Shown here: one piece after another, positions 1 to 8,677 of the stretch
How the letters are laid out: each line of letters begins with the position of its first letter
Position numbering within the stretch: the stretch's first letter is position 1
Origin: JARFUG01 sp050485365
GTDB taxonomy: Bacteria; Desulfobacterota; Desulfuromonadia; Desulfuromonadales; JACZKF01
Direction of reading: 5' to 3'
NCBI GenBank assembly: GCA_050485365.1
Contig: JBJHBH010000005.1
Span: forward strand, 1-64,000
DNA length: 64,000 nt
Program-made: the position numbers and the translations under genes
The notes under the pieces: model-generated
The model's input: only the letters and a program-made list of their open reading frames with translations
What the model was told of the DNA's origin: nothing
Database searches by the model: none

Positions 1-32
1 AGAGGCTCCCGCGCAATCTTCGGGCGACGTGA
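1..32 (+). CDS. C-terminal end of an unidentified upstream gene (partial)
   Basis: Reading from base 3, an open frame runs to a TGA at 30-32 and ends in the residues RLPRNLRAT. The TGA overlaps the GTG start of mobA as GTGA, the same tight coupling seen elsewhere in this window, which is the only support for its being a real gene end. Ten codons are too few to identify a family. The alternative is that this is non-coding and mobA starts upstream of the window, because the mobA frame is also open back to base 2. Confidence 0.3.
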   Translation, partial: RLPRNLRAT

Positions 33-598
33 CCGGCGTCATTCTCGCCGGTGGTCGCAGCACGCGCATGGGGCGCGACAAGGCCCATCTGCGCTTGGAG
101 GGGGTCTCGCTCTTCGAGCGCGTCCTCGGCGCGCTTCGCCCCCTGTTCGGCCGGGTCCTCATCGCCGGCGACCGCCCCGACCTGGCCCGCTCCGGCATCC
201 CCGCCCTCCCCGATCGCTACCCCGGCAGCTCCCTCGGGGGGCTCTTCACCGCCCTCGATGCGGCCCGCACCGACTGGATTTTCGTCGCGCCGTGCGATCT
301 GCCGTACCCCGATCCGACCCTGATCGCCTTTCTCGCGTCGCTTCGCGAGGAGTGGGACGTCGTCGTCCCCCGCACCCCCCGCGGTCTGGAGCCCCTCTTC
401 GCCCTGTACCGAAAGAGCTGTCTCGAGCCGATGCGCGGGATGCTGGAGCGCAGCGAGTACCGCATCTACGACTTTTACGACACGGTGCGGGTGCGTTATG
501 TCGAGGCGGACGAGCTCCCCTGCGGGTGGGAACGGGCCCTGCGCAACGTCAATACCCCCGAACAGTTCCGTCGCCTGGGCCGCCCGGCCGAGGCGTAA
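29..598 (+). CDS. mobA: Molybdenum cofactor guanylyltransferase MobA
   Basis: The enzyme transfers GMP from GTP to Mo-molybdopterin, giving the guanine dinucleotide cofactor used by DMSO-reductase-family enzymes such as the formate dehydrogenase at 28.5 kb. The 189-residue protein opens with the nucleotide-binding signature GVILAGGRSTRMGRDKA (residues 3-19) and has the later PCDLP motif of the fold; length fits the family. The start chosen is the GTG at 29, but the frame is open to the left edge, so a start upstream of the window is possible. moeA follows 30 bp downstream, which points to a cofactor operon acting in the cytoplasm. Confidence 0.93.
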   Translation: MTGVILAGGRSTRMGRDKAHLRLEGVSLFERVLGALRPLFGRVLIAGDRPDLARSGIPALPDRYPGSSLGGLFTALDAARTDWIFVAPCDLPYPDPTLIAFLASLREEWDVVVPRTPRGLEPLFALYRKSCLEPMRGMLERSEYRIYDFYDTVRVRYVEADELPCGWERALRNVNTPEQFRRLGRPAEA

Positions 599-628
599 TG
601 ATCCCTTTTGGATGGAGAGAGAAAACCG

Positions 629-1843
629 ATGTTGACGAGCCGCGAGGCGATCGAGATTGTATTGGGGACCGTCCACCCCCTCCCCGCAGTGACACTCCCA
701 TTGGCCGAGTGTCTCGGGCGAGTCCTCGCCCAGGCGGTACACGCGCGCTGGGATCTCCCCCCCGCCGACAACTCGGCGATGGACGGCTACGCCTTCGCCT
801 TTCGGGGCGAGGCCGAAGGGGATGAGCTGCCGGTGGAGGGATTCGTTGCGGCCGGAGAGGTCCTCGGCCCTGTGACGACCGGGGCGGCGGTGCGGATCAT
901 GACGGGCGCCCCCCTGCCTCCCCGCTGCGACACCGTCGTTCCCCTTGAAGAAACCGCGGATCTCGGCGGGCGCATCCGTTTTCTGAAAAGCCCAAAGCCG
1001 GGACGCAATGTGCGCCTTCGCGCGGAGGAGATGCGTCGGGGGGAGGAAACCCTTGGCGCCGGCACCCCGCTGCACTCCGGCGAGATCGCCCTGCTGGCCG
1101 CCGCCGGCATCGAAGAGGCGGCGGTGCGTCCTGCCCCGCGGGTCGCGGTGCTGTGCACCGGCGACGAGCTGGTCGATCTGGGCGAAGCCCCAGGCCCCGG
1201 GCAGATCGTCAACTCCAACGTCCACCTGCTCACCGCGCGTCTGCGCGAGGAGGGGTGCGAGGTCGTCTCCCTCGGCATTGCCCGCGACCGCGCCGGGGAA
1301 CTGGAGGAAAAGATCGCCCGCGGGCTCGAGGCCGATCTGCTGGTGACCACCGGCGGCGTCTCGGTGGGTGACCGCGACCTGGTGCAGGAGGTCCTCCTCG
1401 GGCAGGGGTTCGAGCTCGGCTTCTGGAAGGTGGCCATCAAGCCCGGCAAACCGGTCCTTTTCGGCAGCGTGCGCGGCACACCCGTCTTCGGGCTGCCGGG
1501 CAACCCAGCCGCCTCGGCGGCCACCTTCGAGCTCTTCGTCCGTCCGGCGCTTCGGCGCCTGGCCGGTTTCTCCGACCCTTTGCCGCCGCGGCTGCGGGTC
1601 CGCCTGACCGAGACGGTGCAGGGGGGCGAGAAGCGCGAGCGCTTTTTGTGGGGAACGCTCCACGAGGAGCAGGGGCGCTATCTCTTCACCCCGTCCCCCC
1701 GCCAGGGGTCGGGGCAGAACCGCAGTCTCCAAGGGGCGCAGGCCCTCCTTCCGGTCCCCGGCGCGAGCGCCGGCCTCGACGCGGGGAGCGAGGTCGATGT
1801 CATGCTGCTGCGCCTCCCGCCGGGGCTGCCGCGCAAAGAATGA
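629..1843 (+). CDS. moeA: Molybdopterin molybdenumtransferase MoeA
   Basis: MoeA inserts molybdate into adenylated molybdopterin. The 404-residue product shows the family order: N-terminal domain with PADNSAMDGYAF (about 44-55), the linker region with MTGAPLPPRCDTVVPLE, the MogA-like domain with TGDEL and TTGGVSVGDRDL, then FGLPGNPAAS, and a C-terminal beta domain. The ATG at 629 is chosen because GGAGAGA at 614-620 lies at good spacing; the frame is open further upstream, to a TTG at 608. It sits directly after mobA. Nothing is odd in the sequence. Confidence 0.95.
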   Translation: MLTSREAIEIVLGTVHPLPAVTLPLAECLGRVLAQAVHARWDLPPADNSAMDGYAFAFRGEAEGDELPVEGFVAAGEVLGPVTTGAAVRIMTGAPLPPRCDTVVPLEETADLGGRIRFLKSPKPGRNVRLRAEEMRRGEETLGAGTPLHSGEIALLAAAGIEEAAVRPAPRVAVLCTGDELVDLGEAPGPGQIVNSNVHLLTARLREEGCEVVSLGIARDRAGELEEKIARGLEADLLVTTGGVSVGDRDLVQEVLLGQGFELGFWKVAIKPGKPVLFGSVRGTPVFGLPGNPAASAATFELFVRPALRRLAGFSDPLPPRLRVRLTETVQGGEKRERFLWGTLHEEQGRYLFTPSPRQGSGQNRSLQGAQALLPVPGASAGLDAGSEVDVMLLRLPPGLPRKE

Positions 1844-1851
1844 TGGCGTCG

Positions 1852-1975
1852 CAAAAATTCACCAATTGCTGCGTTGCTGCCATTGATCTCGCTGCTTCGC
1901 CGTATATAAATACGCCTCATTGCTCGACAATGGCGCGCCTTGCATCTGGTACTTTCGTGCGAGTATCTATACACC
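1852..1975. repeat. Imperfect hairpin repeat, GCAAGGCGCG/GCAACGCAGC family
   Basis: On the minus strand this stretch reads GCAAGGCGCG, a central GGCGTATTTATATACG hairpin and GCAGCAACGCAGCAATTG. The same order, GCAAGGCGCG then a central stem then GCAACGCAGCC, occurs on the plus strand at 22340-22410, so the two look like diverged members of one family. It lies in the moeA-tatA gap, and no gene was recognised here. Resemblance to repeats common in Geobacter/Desulfuromonas intergenic regions is from memory. Confidence 0.5.
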
Positions 1976-1979
1976 TTGT

Positions 1980-2082
1980 GAGGTCGCGGCTCCCATGACA
2001 AGAGTATCTGGCGCCATGGACGGCGCCAGTCAAGCGGCCATGGACGGCGAAAAGCGTCCCTCGGCATGGGAGGTGGGACCCC
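1980..2082 (+). repeat. ~103-bp palindromic dispersed repeat, copy A (subtype 1)
   Basis: The element is bounded by GGTCGCGGCT and GGTGGGACC and contains the inner palindrome TCTGGCGCCATGGACGGCGC. It is nearly identical to the copy at 27485-27587 and clearly related to copies at 40886 (inverted), 55298 and the partial at 24461. It lies 114 bp upstream of tatA, outside any coding gene, and could form a long hairpin on either strand. Confidence 0.85.
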
Positions 2083-2122
2083 ATGCTGAACTGTTACTCT
2101 TGCGAAAGCATCAAGAAGGATT

Positions 2123-2136
2123 TGCGAAATTTCGCA
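2123..2136. promoter_or_regulatory. Perfect 14-bp palindrome upstream of tatA
   Basis: TGCGAAATTTCGCA is a perfect palindrome 59 bp before the tatA start. It could be a repressor or activator site in the tatA promoter region, but no regulator family is recognised from it. Confidence 0.3.
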
Positions 2137-2195
2137 CCGAGGTGTATTTTTAGGGCAGCTTGCGTTATTTTCCCGCTAGATAGGAGAGCACACTC

Positions 2196-2375
2196 ATGTT
2201 CGGTCTCGGCACGCAGGAACTGGTCATCATCCTCGTTCTGGTCCTCATCATCTTCGGCGCCGGAAAACTCCCCCAGGTGGGCGGAGCCCTCGGCAAGGGG
2301 CTGCGCAACTTCAAAGAGGGGATGAAGGGCGATGAGCTGGAGGCGAAGAAGGTCGAGGACAAAAAAGACGTCTGA
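2196..2375 (+). CDS. tatA: Twin-arginine translocase subunit TatA
   Basis: TatA forms the membrane pore-like assembly that passes folded proteins through the inner membrane. This 59-residue protein has the canonical plan: a short N-terminal transmembrane helix (about 6-21, ELVIILVLVLIIFGAGKLP), the FGxGKLP hinge, an amphipathic helix with GKGLRNFKEG, and a charged tail EAKKVEDKKDV. TAGGAGAG at 2181-2188 is the ribosome binding site for the ATG. It is a lone gene with its own downstream terminator; tatB and tatC are not in the window. Likely clients here are the hydrogenase small subunit and the Fe-S protein at 36.7-37.7 kb. Confidence 0.95.
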   Translation: MFGLGTQELVIILVLVLIIFGAGKLPQVGGALGKGLRNFKEGMKGDELEAKKVEDKKDV

Positions 2376-2409
2376 TCGGGACGTACTCCCCTTTCGAGTC
2401 GATTTCACG

Positions 2410-2445
2410 CCGTCGGCCGCCTCTGTGCGCGCCGGCGGTTTTTTT
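2410..2445 (+). terminator. Intrinsic terminator after tatA
   Basis: The stem CCGTCGGC/GCCGGCGG with a 13-base loop is followed by seven T residues. It sits 34 bp after the tatA stop and 83 bp before ppc, so tatA is probably monocistronic. Confidence 0.8.
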
Positions 2446-2527
2446 ATGCACCCACCGGCGCCGCGCATTCCAGGGCGGCGGTTATACTTGAGGGGCGTTT
2501 TTCCATCGCTTTCGGGGAGGTCTACCG

Positions 2528-5302
2528 ATGGAGCTGTATTGGAACCCGTCGAGCCAGGGTGAGCGCCTTGAAGAGCTCATCACCCTGGATGAGGAGCGAA
2601 AGAGCCGCGCGCTGCGGCGCGACGTGCGCTCTCTCGGCTATCTGCTTGGGTGCGTGATTCGGGAACAGGCGGGGGAGGAGGTCTTCGAGGCCGAGGAGGA
2701 GATCCGGCGCCTGGCCATCCGCCACCGCGAGCTCACCGGTCTCGGCGAGATCGATTTCGACGGCCCCGAGGAGCGCAAGGTGCAGCAGCGCACCCTGGAG
2801 ATCATCCGCGCCATGGGGCCCGGCGAGGCGCACCAGATCATTAAGGCCTTTTCCATCTTCTTCGAGCTTACCAACCTCGCCGAGAGCAACCACCGCAAGC
2901 GCCGCAGCCGAGCGCACCGCGTCGCGCCGGACTATCCCCCCAAGCCCGGTTCGCTGCGCGGTACGCTGGTGCGGATGCGTGAGGCGGGAATCGGGGCGCA
3001 GGAGGCGCTGCGCTGGCTGTCGCAGATCGAAGTCGTCCCCGTCTTCACCGCGCACCCGACGGAGGTGGCGCGCCGCGTGGTGCGCTACAAGCGACGGCGC
3101 ATCGCCGCGGTGCTCGAGGGGCTCGACGCCCTGCCGCTTTCGCGCCAGAGCGCCGATGACGGGCAGGAGGCGATCCTCGCCGAGATCACCGCCCTGTGGC
3201 AGTCCGACGAGGTGCGGCGCAAACGGCCGAGCGTCGAGGACGAGATCCGCATGGGGCTCGATCACTACGGCGCCTCGCTCATCTCCCCCCTGCCGACCTT
3301 TTATCAGGAGATGGCCCGTATCTTCGGCGAGGTCTACGGCGTCGACGTCGAGCCCGATCAACTCCCCATCGTTGTGTGCTTCGGCTCGTGGATCGGGGGC
3401 GACCGCGACGGCAATCCCTACGTGAGCGCCGAGAGCACCCGCCTTGCTCTGGAGCGTGCGCGAGAGACGATTTTCGGCGTCTACATGGAGGAGGTCGTCG
3501 CCCTGCGCGAGCTCCTCACCCCCTCGACCTTCCGCGTGGCGGCGGCTGCCGAGCTGATCGATGCGGTGCGCGACTACGAGGAGCGTATGCCGCTGGCGAT
3601 GGAGGGGAGGGCGCCGTACCCCGCCAACGAATACTACCGGCGCTTTTTGCGCCTGGTTCTGCACCGCCTCGAGCTCGCCCTGCGCGAGCGAACCCACCCG
3701 CACGCCTACGGCAACGCCGAAGAGCTCGCCGCCGACCTCGACCTCGTCGTCGCAAGTCTGAAAAAGGGCAACGCTCAGCGGCTGGCGCGCCGCTACGTCG
3801 CCCCGCTGCTGCAGCGCGTGAAGACCTTCGGCTTTCACCTGCACGCTCTCGACATCCGCCAGCACGCCGCCGTTCACGCCGCCGCGGCCGCGGAGCTCGC
3901 CGCCGGCGCCGGGGACCCGCAGGGCGTCCCCCCCGCCCCTTCGGCCCAGACGACGGAGCTGCTGGAGACGCTGCGCGCTCTGGCCCGCTTCAAGGGCGAA
4001 TTCCCCCCCGAGGCGATCCGCAGCTACATCATCAGCGGCGCCTCTTCGGTGGCCGACGTCCTCTCGCTGGTGCGGCTCATGGAGATCTGCGGGGTGAGAG
4101 TGGCGGCCTCCCCGGCGAGCGGCGATCCCGGAGTAATGCCCGTGCCGCTGTTCGAATCGATCGCCGATCTGCGCGCCGCCCCCGACATCTGCCGCACGCT
4201 GTGGAGCTGTGCGGCCTACGCTCCCTACCTCGACTCGTGGGGGCGAAGCCAGGAGGTCATGCTCGGCTACTCCGACAGCAACAAGGACGGGGGGATGCTC
4301 GCCAGCACCTGGGAGATCTTCAAGGCCCATCGCGACCTGCATCGCGTCGCCGAGGCGTGCGGCGTGACGCTGCGCCTCTTTCACGGCCGCGGCGGGACCG
4401 TCGGACGGGGAGGGGGGCCGACCCACCGGGCCATCGTCGCCCAGCCGCCCGGGGCCTTCAGCGGATCGCTCAAGATCACCGAGCAGGGCGAGGTCATCAA
4501 CTTCAAGTACGCCGACCCCGCCCTGGCGCTGCGCAACCTGGAGCTGATGGTCGCCGCCTCCCTCGAGGCCCTCGCCCGCCCCGGCCTGGTGTGCAGCGAG
4601 GTCGCTCCGGTCTGGGAGGAGGCGCTGGAGGAGATGGCGCAGATCGCCTACGCCTGCTACCGGGAGAAGATCGCCGACAACCCCGACATCCTCCCGTACT
4701 TCGAAGAGGCGACCCCCGTTCTGGAGCTGGAGCTGGCGCGCATCGGCTCTCGCCCCGCCAGACGCAGCCGAGGCCGCAGCCTTGACGATCTGCGGGCGAT
4801 TCCGTGGGGGTTCGGATGGATTCAGAGCCGCCACGTCATCCCCGGATGGTTCGGCGTCGGGTATGCGCTGGAGCGCTTCGCCGAAGGCTCCGAGGGTCGC
4901 CTGGGGCTGCTGCGAGCGATGATGGGCGAATTCCCCTTTTTCTTCGACCTGATCCGCAACGTCGAGCTCGCGCTGACCAAGGTCGATCTCCCCCTTGCGC
5001 GCCTCTACGCCGAACTGGTGACCGACGTCGCCCTGCGAGAGCGGGTCTTTTCCCTCTTCGTGGAAGAGTTCAGCCGCACCCGGCGCATGGTTCTGGAGGT
5101 CACGGGGCAGAGTCGCCTTCTGGAGAGAAACCCCGATCTCGCCCGCTCGCTGGCGCTGCGAAATCCCTACGTCGATCCGATGAGCCTCATCCAGATCGAG
5201 CTTCTTCGCCGCAAACGCGCGGGCGAGCGGAGCGAAGAGCTCGACTACGTCCTCGCCTCCACCATCAGCGGCATCGCCGCCGGTCTTCGCAACACCGGCT
5301 GA
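2528..5302 (+). CDS. ppc: Phosphoenolpyruvate carboxylase
   Basis: The enzyme makes oxaloacetate from PEP and bicarbonate, refilling the TCA cycle; with malic enzyme (24.5 kb) and aconitase (55.4 kb) it belongs to central carbon metabolism. The 924-residue protein has all the diagnostic motifs: FTAHPTEV with the catalytic His, GSWIGGDRDGNPYV, GYSDSNKDGG, the loop FHGRGGTVGRGGGPTH, QGEVINFKY, and the invariant C-terminus RNTG. GGGGAGGT at 2514-2521 fits the ATG at 2528. It stands alone after the tatA terminator. Long open frames in the other frames across it are shadows. Confidence 0.98.
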   Translation: MELYWNPSSQGERLEELITLDEERKSRALRRDVRSLGYLLGCVIREQAGEEVFEAEEEIRRLAIRHRELTGLGEIDFDGPEERKVQQRTLEIIRAMGPGEAHQIIKAFSIFFELTNLAESNHRKRRSRAHRVAPDYPPKPGSLRGTLVRMREAGIGAQEALRWLSQIEVVPVFTAHPTEVARRVVRYKRRRIAAVLEGLDALPLSRQSADDGQEAILAEITALWQSDEVRRKRPSVEDEIRMGLDHYGASLISPLPTFYQEMARIFGEVYGVDVEPDQLPIVVCFGSWIGGDRDGNPYVSAESTRLALERARETIFGVYMEEVVALRELLTPSTFRVAAAAELIDAVRDYEERMPLAMEGRAPYPANEYYRRFLRLVLHRLELALRERTHPHAYGNAEELAADLDLVVASLKKGNAQRLARRYVAPLLQRVKTFGFHLHALDIRQHAAVHAAAAAELAAGAGDPQGVPPAPSAQTTELLETLRALARFKGEFPPEAIRSYIISGASSVADVLSLVRLMEICGVRVAASPASGDPGVMPVPLFESIADLRAAPDICRTLWSCAAYAPYLDSWGRSQEVMLGYSDSNKDGGMLASTWEIFKAHRDLHRVAEACGVTLRLFHGRGGTVGRGGGPTHRAIVAQPPGAFSGSLKITEQGEVINFKYADPALALRNLELMVAASLEALARPGLVCSEVAPVWEEALEEMAQIAYACYREKIADNPDILPYFEEATPVLELELARIGSRPARRSRGRSLDDLRAIPWGFGWIQSRHVIPGWFGVGYALERFAEGSEGRLGLLRAMMGEFPFFFDLIRNVELALTKVDLPLARLYAELVTDVALRERVFSLFVEEFSRTRRMVLEVTGQSRLLERNPDLARSLALRNPYVDPMSLIQIELLRRKRAGERSEELDYVLASTISGIAAGLRNTG

Positions 5303-5368
5303 AACCACAGGTGTGCGGCACAAAAGGGGTTTTCAGCGCAAAAAAGTCGACGGAAAAGGTTCCATAGG

Positions 5369-5382
5369 ATAGGGTACCCTAT
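5369..5382. promoter_or_regulatory. Perfect 14-bp palindrome ATAGGGTACCCTAT
   Basis: A perfect palindrome in the 174-bp gap between ppc and the histidine kinase gene, about 95 bp before the kinase start. Plausible as an operator; no known consensus is matched. Confidence 0.35.
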
Positions 5383-5476
5383 GATAGAACCAGTGGGGTT
5401 AATGTGTTGGATTTTTGCTGACGGGAACCGGAGTGATGCCTTATGATGGGATGTTCATTCGAACCGGGAGGAGGCC

Positions 5477-6622
5477 ATGTCCGGAACCAGTCTGCGCCGC
5501 ACCGCCGACGTTCGCACCGAGCCGAGCGTTCTGCAAAGACAATGCGAATACTTTAGCGCGTCGAGCATCACGACCCATCTGCTTCACGCCATACCGACTC
5601 TTCTTCTCATCCTGAACGACCAGCGGCAGATCGTCTTCGCCAACCGCACCCTCCTCGATCTGGTCGGCATCGACGACGAGGCGCTGGTGCACGGGCTGCG
5701 CCCCGGCGACGCACTGAAGTGCACCCATGCCCGCAGCGTTCCCGACGGGTGCGGCACCGCCGAGGCGTGCGACTCATGCGGCATGCTCGCCGCCATCGTG
5801 ACGAGCCTTTCGGGGCGCCGGGAGATCCGCGAGTGCCGCTTCATGCGCCATTCGCACGGCAAGTCCGAGGCCATCGATCTGCTGGTCTGGGCGACGCCGC
5901 TCACCTTTCACGACGAGACGTTCACCGTCTTCGCGCTGAACGACATCAGCCACGAGAAGCGCCGCCGCGCCCTGGAGCGGATCTTCTTCCACGACATTCT
6001 CAACGTGGTCGGCAGCATCCGTGGCTTCAGCGAGATCCTTCGCGACTACGATCCCGACGATCGCAGGGAGATCTCCCAAGTCATCAACGACGCGGCGAGG
6101 CAGATGATCGACGAGATCGAGGCGCAGCGCACCCTTTCGGCGGCCGAATCGAAGGAGTTGGTCGTGCGCCCCTCGCCGGTCGAGATCGTTCCTTTCCTGC
6201 GGCAGATCGTCCAGATGTACCAAAGGCATGAGGTGGCGATCGGCAGGCGGATCGCGCTTGTCGACCCCGTCTCCGAAGGCACCCTGGTCACCGACAAGGT
6301 CCTCCTCGCCCGCATCCTGGGCAACATGCTCAAAAACGCCCTCGAAGCTTCCGCCGAAGGCGAGACCGTCTCCGTCGCCTGCTCCAGAGTCGGCGGCCGC
6401 ATCGAATTCTCGGTCCACAACGGGGCGGTCATCTCCCCCGCGACGCAGAAGGAGATTTTCCAGCGATCCTTCTCCACCAAGGGGGTCGGGCGCGGCCTGG
6501 GGACCTACAGCATGAAACTGCTGAGCGAGTATCTGGATGGGGAGGTCGCCTTCGACAGCGCCGAGGGCCGGGGGACGACCTTCCGTCTGCGCCTCCCCGT
6601 CTTTCTCGGCCTTGGAGGCTGA
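5477..6622 (+). CDS. Cytoplasmic PAS sensor histidine kinase
   Basis: A 381-residue kinase without transmembrane segments. A PAS-like domain (about 35-155) carries the cysteine-rich stretch CTHARSVPDGCGTAEACDSC, of a kind seen in PAS domains of metal-reducing deltaproteobacteria and possibly a ligand or redox site (inference). The H-box FFHDILNVVGSIRGF puts the phosphoacceptor at His172; an N-box (GNMLKNALEAS) and a G-box (GVGRGLGTYSMKLL) follow. GGGAGGAGG at 5466-5473 supports the ATG. No response regulator adjoins it, so its partner is elsewhere; ppc upstream and the YihY gene downstream look unrelated. The signal it senses cannot be told from sequence. Confidence 0.88.
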   Translation: MSGTSLRRTADVRTEPSVLQRQCEYFSASSITTHLLHAIPTLLLILNDQRQIVFANRTLLDLVGIDDEALVHGLRPGDALKCTHARSVPDGCGTAEACDSCGMLAAIVTSLSGRREIRECRFMRHSHGKSEAIDLLVWATPLTFHDETFTVFALNDISHEKRRRALERIFFHDILNVVGSIRGFSEILRDYDPDDRREISQVINDAARQMIDEIEAQRTLSAAESKELVVRPSPVEIVPFLRQIVQMYQRHEVAIGRRIALVDPVSEGTLVTDKVLLARILGNMLKNALEASAEGETVSVACSRVGGRIEFSVHNGAVISPATQKEIFQRSFSTKGVGRGLGTYSMKLLSEYLDGEVAFDSAEGRGTTFRLRLPVFLGLGG

Positions 6623-6693
6623 CGCCCCCCCCGCTTCAACTTTTCCTTCGGCGGCGCACTCTTACAGTACGCCGCACCTCCCTCCCCCTCCCC

Positions 6694-6721
6694 TTGACAC
6701 GTCATGGCTGCGTGCTAACTG
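6694..6721 (+). promoter_or_regulatory. Weak sigma70-like promoter candidate for the YihY gene
   Basis: A perfect TTGACA at 6694-6699 is followed after 16 bp by TAACTG, a poor -10 match. It lies about 90 bp before the ATG at 6810. Confidence 0.3.
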
Positions 6722-6809
6722 TTGGAACAAGCGTTCGAAGAGACGACCGCCCGCGACGGCCGCGGCGCCGCCGGGGGCCCAGAGCGGGACGTCGTCGAAG
6801 GAGACAGCC

Positions 6810-7772
6810 ATGGCACGTGCACAGCATGCGGACACACGCGGCCGCCACGCCGAAGCCCCCAGGCAGATCCCGAAGGCGGGCTGGCGCGATATCGTTTTGC
6901 GGGTCAAGGACGAACAGAAAAAAGACAATCTCTCCATCGTCGCCGCCGGCGTGGCCTTCTATTCGCTCCTGGCGATCTTTCCGGCCCTCGTCGCGCTGGT
7001 GTCGATCTACGGTCTGGTGGCCGATCCGGCCGACGTGCAGCGCCAGCTTGAGGCGGTGGGCGGACTGCTCCCCCCCGAGGCCTTCGGCGTCATCGAGCAG
7101 CAGCTTCGCGAGATCGTGACCGCCTCCGGAGGGGCGCTCGGCCTTGGAGTCATCGGCGGGATCGTCTTGGCCTTGTGGAGCGCCGCGAGGGGGATGAAGG
7201 CGATGATCATCGCCTTGAACATAACATACGGCGAAGAGGAGAGCCGTGGGCTGATCCGCTACAACGCCGTCGCCCTGCTGCTGACCTTCGGGGCCATCGC
7301 CTTTTTCGCCCTCTCGGTCCTGCTCATCGTCGTCGTTCCGGCCCTGCTGGCCACCATCGGATTTCCCCAGGCCCTCGAACCCTGGATCGCCTATCTGCGC
7401 TGGCCCCTGCTCGCCGCCCTGGTGATCGTGGCGCTGGCCGTCCTTTACCGCTACGCGCCCGATCGCGACGAGCCGCGCTGGCGCTGGGTGAGCTGGGGGT
7501 CGGTGCTGGCGACGGCCCTGTGGCTCGGCGCTTCGGCGCTCTTTTCCATCTACGTCTCGCGCTTCGGCAACTTCAACGAGATGTACGGATCGGTCGGGGC
7601 CATCATCATCTTGCTGATGTGGTTCTTTCTCACCGCCTACATGGTGCTGATCGGCGCGGAATTCAATGCCGAGCTCGAACACCAGACCGCCCGCGACAGC
7701 ACTCGCGGAAAGCCCAGGCCGATGGGAAAGCGCGGAGCGCATTCGGCCGATACGCTCGGGAAAAAGCCCTAG
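6810..7772 (+). CDS. YihY/BrkB family inner-membrane protein
   Basis: A 320-residue polytopic membrane protein. After a charged N-terminus it has the family signature NLSIVAAGVAFYSLLAIFPA, six hydrophobic helices, the GALWLGASALFSIY-like helix and the C-terminal motif YGSVGAIIILLMWFF. GAAGGAGAC just upstream supports the ATG at 6810 rather than earlier in-frame starts. The family was once called ribonuclease BN; that activity is now assigned to another protein, and the real role (transport or envelope) is not settled. The hydrophilic tail (about 290-320) is basic. Confidence 0.9.
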   Translation: MARAQHADTRGRHAEAPRQIPKAGWRDIVLRVKDEQKKDNLSIVAAGVAFYSLLAIFPALVALVSIYGLVADPADVQRQLEAVGGLLPPEAFGVIEQQLREIVTASGGALGLGVIGGIVLALWSAARGMKAMIIALNITYGEEESRGLIRYNAVALLLTFGAIAFFALSVLLIVVVPALLATIGFPQALEPWIAYLRWPLLAALVIVALAVLYRYAPDRDEPRWRWVSWGSVLATALWLGASALFSIYVSRFGNFNEMYGSVGAIIILLMWFFLTAYMVLIGAEFNAELEHQTARDSTRGKPRPMGKRGAHSADTLGKKP

Positions 7773-7782
7773 TCGCAAGGGC

Positions 7783-7812
7783 TTGACAATCGGTGGGGAT
7801 CGGCGGTATAGG
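7783..7812 (+). promoter_or_regulatory. Sigma70-like promoter before the DUF2726 gene
   Basis: TTGACA at 7783-7788, an 18-bp spacer and TATAGG at 7807-7812, about 50 bp before the GTG start at 7865. Confidence 0.55.
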
Positions 7813-7864
7813 CAGTGGGGAGCGACCTCTGTCGCCCCCTTTTCTTTTTGCCCGAGGAGCCGTC

Positions 7865-8665
7865 GTGATCGATCCGTACGATCTGGCCTTGATCGTGTTG
7901 GGGACCCTTGTCGTGCTGCTCGCCGCCGCGCTGCTGTGGCGGTGGGTGCGCACCGGGAAGCCTTCCCTCCCCCCTTACGCCCTGCGCGCCGAGCTCCTCG
8001 ACGGCGACGATCGCGCCTTGTTCGCCCTGCTTCAGGAGGCCTTCGGCGACGATTACGCCCTCTTCGCCAAAGTCCCCCTCGACCACCTCCTTCAGCCGAC
8101 GGCCGCCTCGACCCGCAAGCGACGTCGCGCCGCGCAGGAGCTCGAAGGGCGCAGCGTCCCTTTCCTCCTTTGCCGAAAAGAAGACCTCGCACCCGTGGCG
8201 GCGATCGTACCGGACCGGGGAAAAGAGCCCCCTCTGCCGGAGCTCGACGCCTGCGCCCTCGCCGTGCTGCGGGTCGCCGCGTCACCGGCACCCTCTCAGC
8301 GCGCCCTGCGCACTGAGCTCGAGCGGCTCCTGGGCGGCGCCGAGCCGAAGGCGCCGAACAGAGCCGACGAAGAAGAGCGGGAGGAGGATGAGTGGCGCAT
8401 CGGCGCGCTCCCCTCTCAGGGCGAGGAGGAGCGGGGGTGGCTCGACGGCATCGCCCCCGCCCCGCCGCAGCCGCCTCGTAAAGAGGAACCAAAGGCGAGC
8501 CAAGGGGGGCAGAGGGGCCAGGCGCAGGCCGAGATCCTGTGCCCCGAGTGCGGCACCCCGATGACGCGCCGCCGCATGGTGCGCGGTCCCCACGCCGGGC
8601 GCGAGCTCTGGGTCTGCGTGAATTTTCCCGCCTGCCGCAAGACCCTCCCGGTCCTTCCGGACTGA
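7865..8665 (+). CDS. Membrane-anchored DUF2726-like protein with a topoisomerase-type zinc ribbon
   Basis: The 266-residue product has one N-terminal transmembrane helix (LALIVLGTLVVLLAAALLWRW), a central alpha/beta region resembling DUF2726 (about 40-145), a long acidic, charged linker, and a C-terminal C4 zinc ribbon (CPECGTPM with CVNFPACRKT) of the type found in bacterial topoisomerase I and related nucleases. The GTG start follows GAGGAG at 7854-7859. DUF2726 is grouped with restriction-endonuclease-like folds in some families, so a nucleic-acid role is possible, but catalytic residues are not evident. The neighbours give no clue. Confidence 0.7.
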   Translation: MIDPYDLALIVLGTLVVLLAAALLWRWVRTGKPSLPPYALRAELLDGDDRALFALLQEAFGDDYALFAKVPLDHLLQPTAASTRKRRRAAQELEGRSVPFLLCRKEDLAPVAAIVPDRGKEPPLPELDACALAVLRVAASPAPSQRALRTELERLLGGAEPKAPNRADEEEREEDEWRIGALPSQGEEERGWLDGIAPAPPQPPRKEEPKASQGGQRGQAQAEILCPECGTPMTRRRMVRGPHAGRELWVCVNFPACRKTLPVLPD

Positions 8666-8677
8666 AAGGAGCCTTCC

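Noticed and set aside
2522..5323. A 933-codon open frame on the minus strand across ppc
   Set aside because: It is the antisense shadow of ppc, low in hydrophobic residues and rich in Gly, Arg and Ala as GC-rich shadows are; ppc itself has all its motifs.
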